Origin: Scolanthus callimorphus
Taxonomy: Eukaryota; Cnidaria; Anthozoa; Actiniaria; Edwardsiidae
Assembly: GCA_033964015.1 (NCBI GenBank)
Contig: CM066915.1
Span: 12,857,573-12,921,572 of the forward strand
Length of the DNA stretch: 64,000 bases
Direction: 5' to 3'
The position numbers were made by a program, and so were the translations under genes. Shown here one piece after another: positions 63,390 through 64,000 of the stretch. Below the pieces are notes generated by a model. The model ran no database searches, was not told the DNA's origin, and saw only the letters and a program-made list of their open reading frames with translations. How positions within the stretch are numbered: position 1 is the stretch's first letter; the number at the start of each line of letters is the position of its first letter.

Positions 63390-64000
63390 AGTGTTTCCGA
63401 GGGTTCCACAAGACCCCTCTAACCAGAGGGGAAGGCCCCATACAAGAATCTCGAACGTCCCACATCGCCACCGAATTTCTTCGATAAATCGCCACTCGAT
63501 CGGTGACCTAATCACACCAGGAGAACCGTCTTGCCATACATCTTTCCTACAAAGCAGCGCTGTCTCGACTAAAACATCCGAACACGGTGAATTTCGGTGT
63601 TTTTTCCGTTGTACTTCGACAAGCCATTTTCACCGACTTGCGAAGTCAAAGCCATTTGGCCCCAGGAATACCGTTGCTCTAGTTGCAGCGTTGTTTGCAT
63701 TTTCAACAGCCAATCACGTAGCGAGTTCGATCGACGACGGGGAAACTCGTTACATTTTCAACGGCCAATCACGTAGCGAATTCAATCGACGAAAAGGGAA
63801 ACTCGCTACATTTCCAGTCGAGACAGCGCTGCTTTGTATTAAAGATGTATGGTAAGACAGTTCTCCTGGTGTGATTAGGTCACCGATCGAGTGGCGACGC
63901 GATTTATCGAAGAAATTCGGTCGCGATTTGGGGCGTTCGAGATTCTTGTATGGGGCCTTCCCCTCTGGTTAGAGGGGTCTTGTGGAACCCTCGGAAACAC
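63390..64000. mobile_element. large foldback element reaching the window edge
   Basis: About 190 bp at 63390-63580 (GTGTTTCCGAGGGTTCCACA through GCAGCGCTGTCTCGACT) recur inverted at 63810-64000, ending GGAACCCTCGGAAACAC at the last base. The spacer has two copies of a 58-bp direct repeat (CAGCCAATCACGTAGCGAGT near 63707, CGGCCAATCACGTAGCGAAT near 63761). The outer boundary and any target duplication lie outside the window or to the left of 63390. Confidence 0.8.

Overview
The window looks like heterochromatin-like or repeat-rich DNA from an invertebrate animal, most likely an anthozoan cnidarian (coral or sea anemone). This is inferred from the mixture of retroelement classes (BEL/Pao, gypsy, DIRS, Ngaro-like, Penelope-like and several LINEs), dense MITEs, minisatellites, THAP-like exons and a LicD/fukutin-type gene. 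It is not a prokaryotic or plasmid sequence. Almost all long open frames belong to mobile elements or are artefacts of tandem repeats. Only three short pieces look like host coding sequence.

Region 1 (1-15.4 kb): a 48-bp minisatellite, a broken non-LTR retrotransposon (574-3250), and a satellite-like array of about 400-bp units. One satellite unit is split by an 8.3-kb foldback element (5945-14261). This element is flanked by an 8-bp target duplication, and its inverted arms are long 60-bp minisatellite arrays. An internally deleted gypsy element sits in its middle.

Region 2 (15.4-26.0 kb): a 10-bp G-rich minisatellite split by a decayed BEL/Pao retrotransposon (16734-23560) with a perfect 5-bp target duplication.

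Region 3 (26.6-39.3 kb): a decayed DIRS element cut just before its recombinase tyrosine, a second 10-bp minisatellite (30746-33195), and a decayed Penelope-like element (34082-39287) with direct terminal repeats and a 46-bp perfect palindrome. MITEs are nested in the Penelope-like element.

Region 4 (39.3-44.8 kb): MITEs and a LicD/fukutin-like membrane gene. The gene is frameshifted and interrupted by a TTAA-flanked, almost fully palindromic 695-bp element.

Region 5 (44.8-49.2 kb): a largely open Ngaro-like tyrosine-recombinase retrotransposon whose two long frames start at splice-acceptor-like sites rather than at ATG.

Region 6 (49.3-60.1 kb): two related rolling-circle-like (Helentron-like) elements carrying arrays of a palindrome made of two CRE sites plus a CACGTG box. 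A pair of divergent THAP-like first exons sits between them. The second element has been invaded by an uninterrupted LINE and by a DNA transposon with 271-bp terminal inverted repeats, which itself contains three younger insertions.

Region 7 (60.1-64 kb): mostly unrecognised sequence, ending in a large inverted repeat that reaches the window edge. The repeats record a clear order of nested insertions, and several paired copies act as internal controls for the insertion sites.
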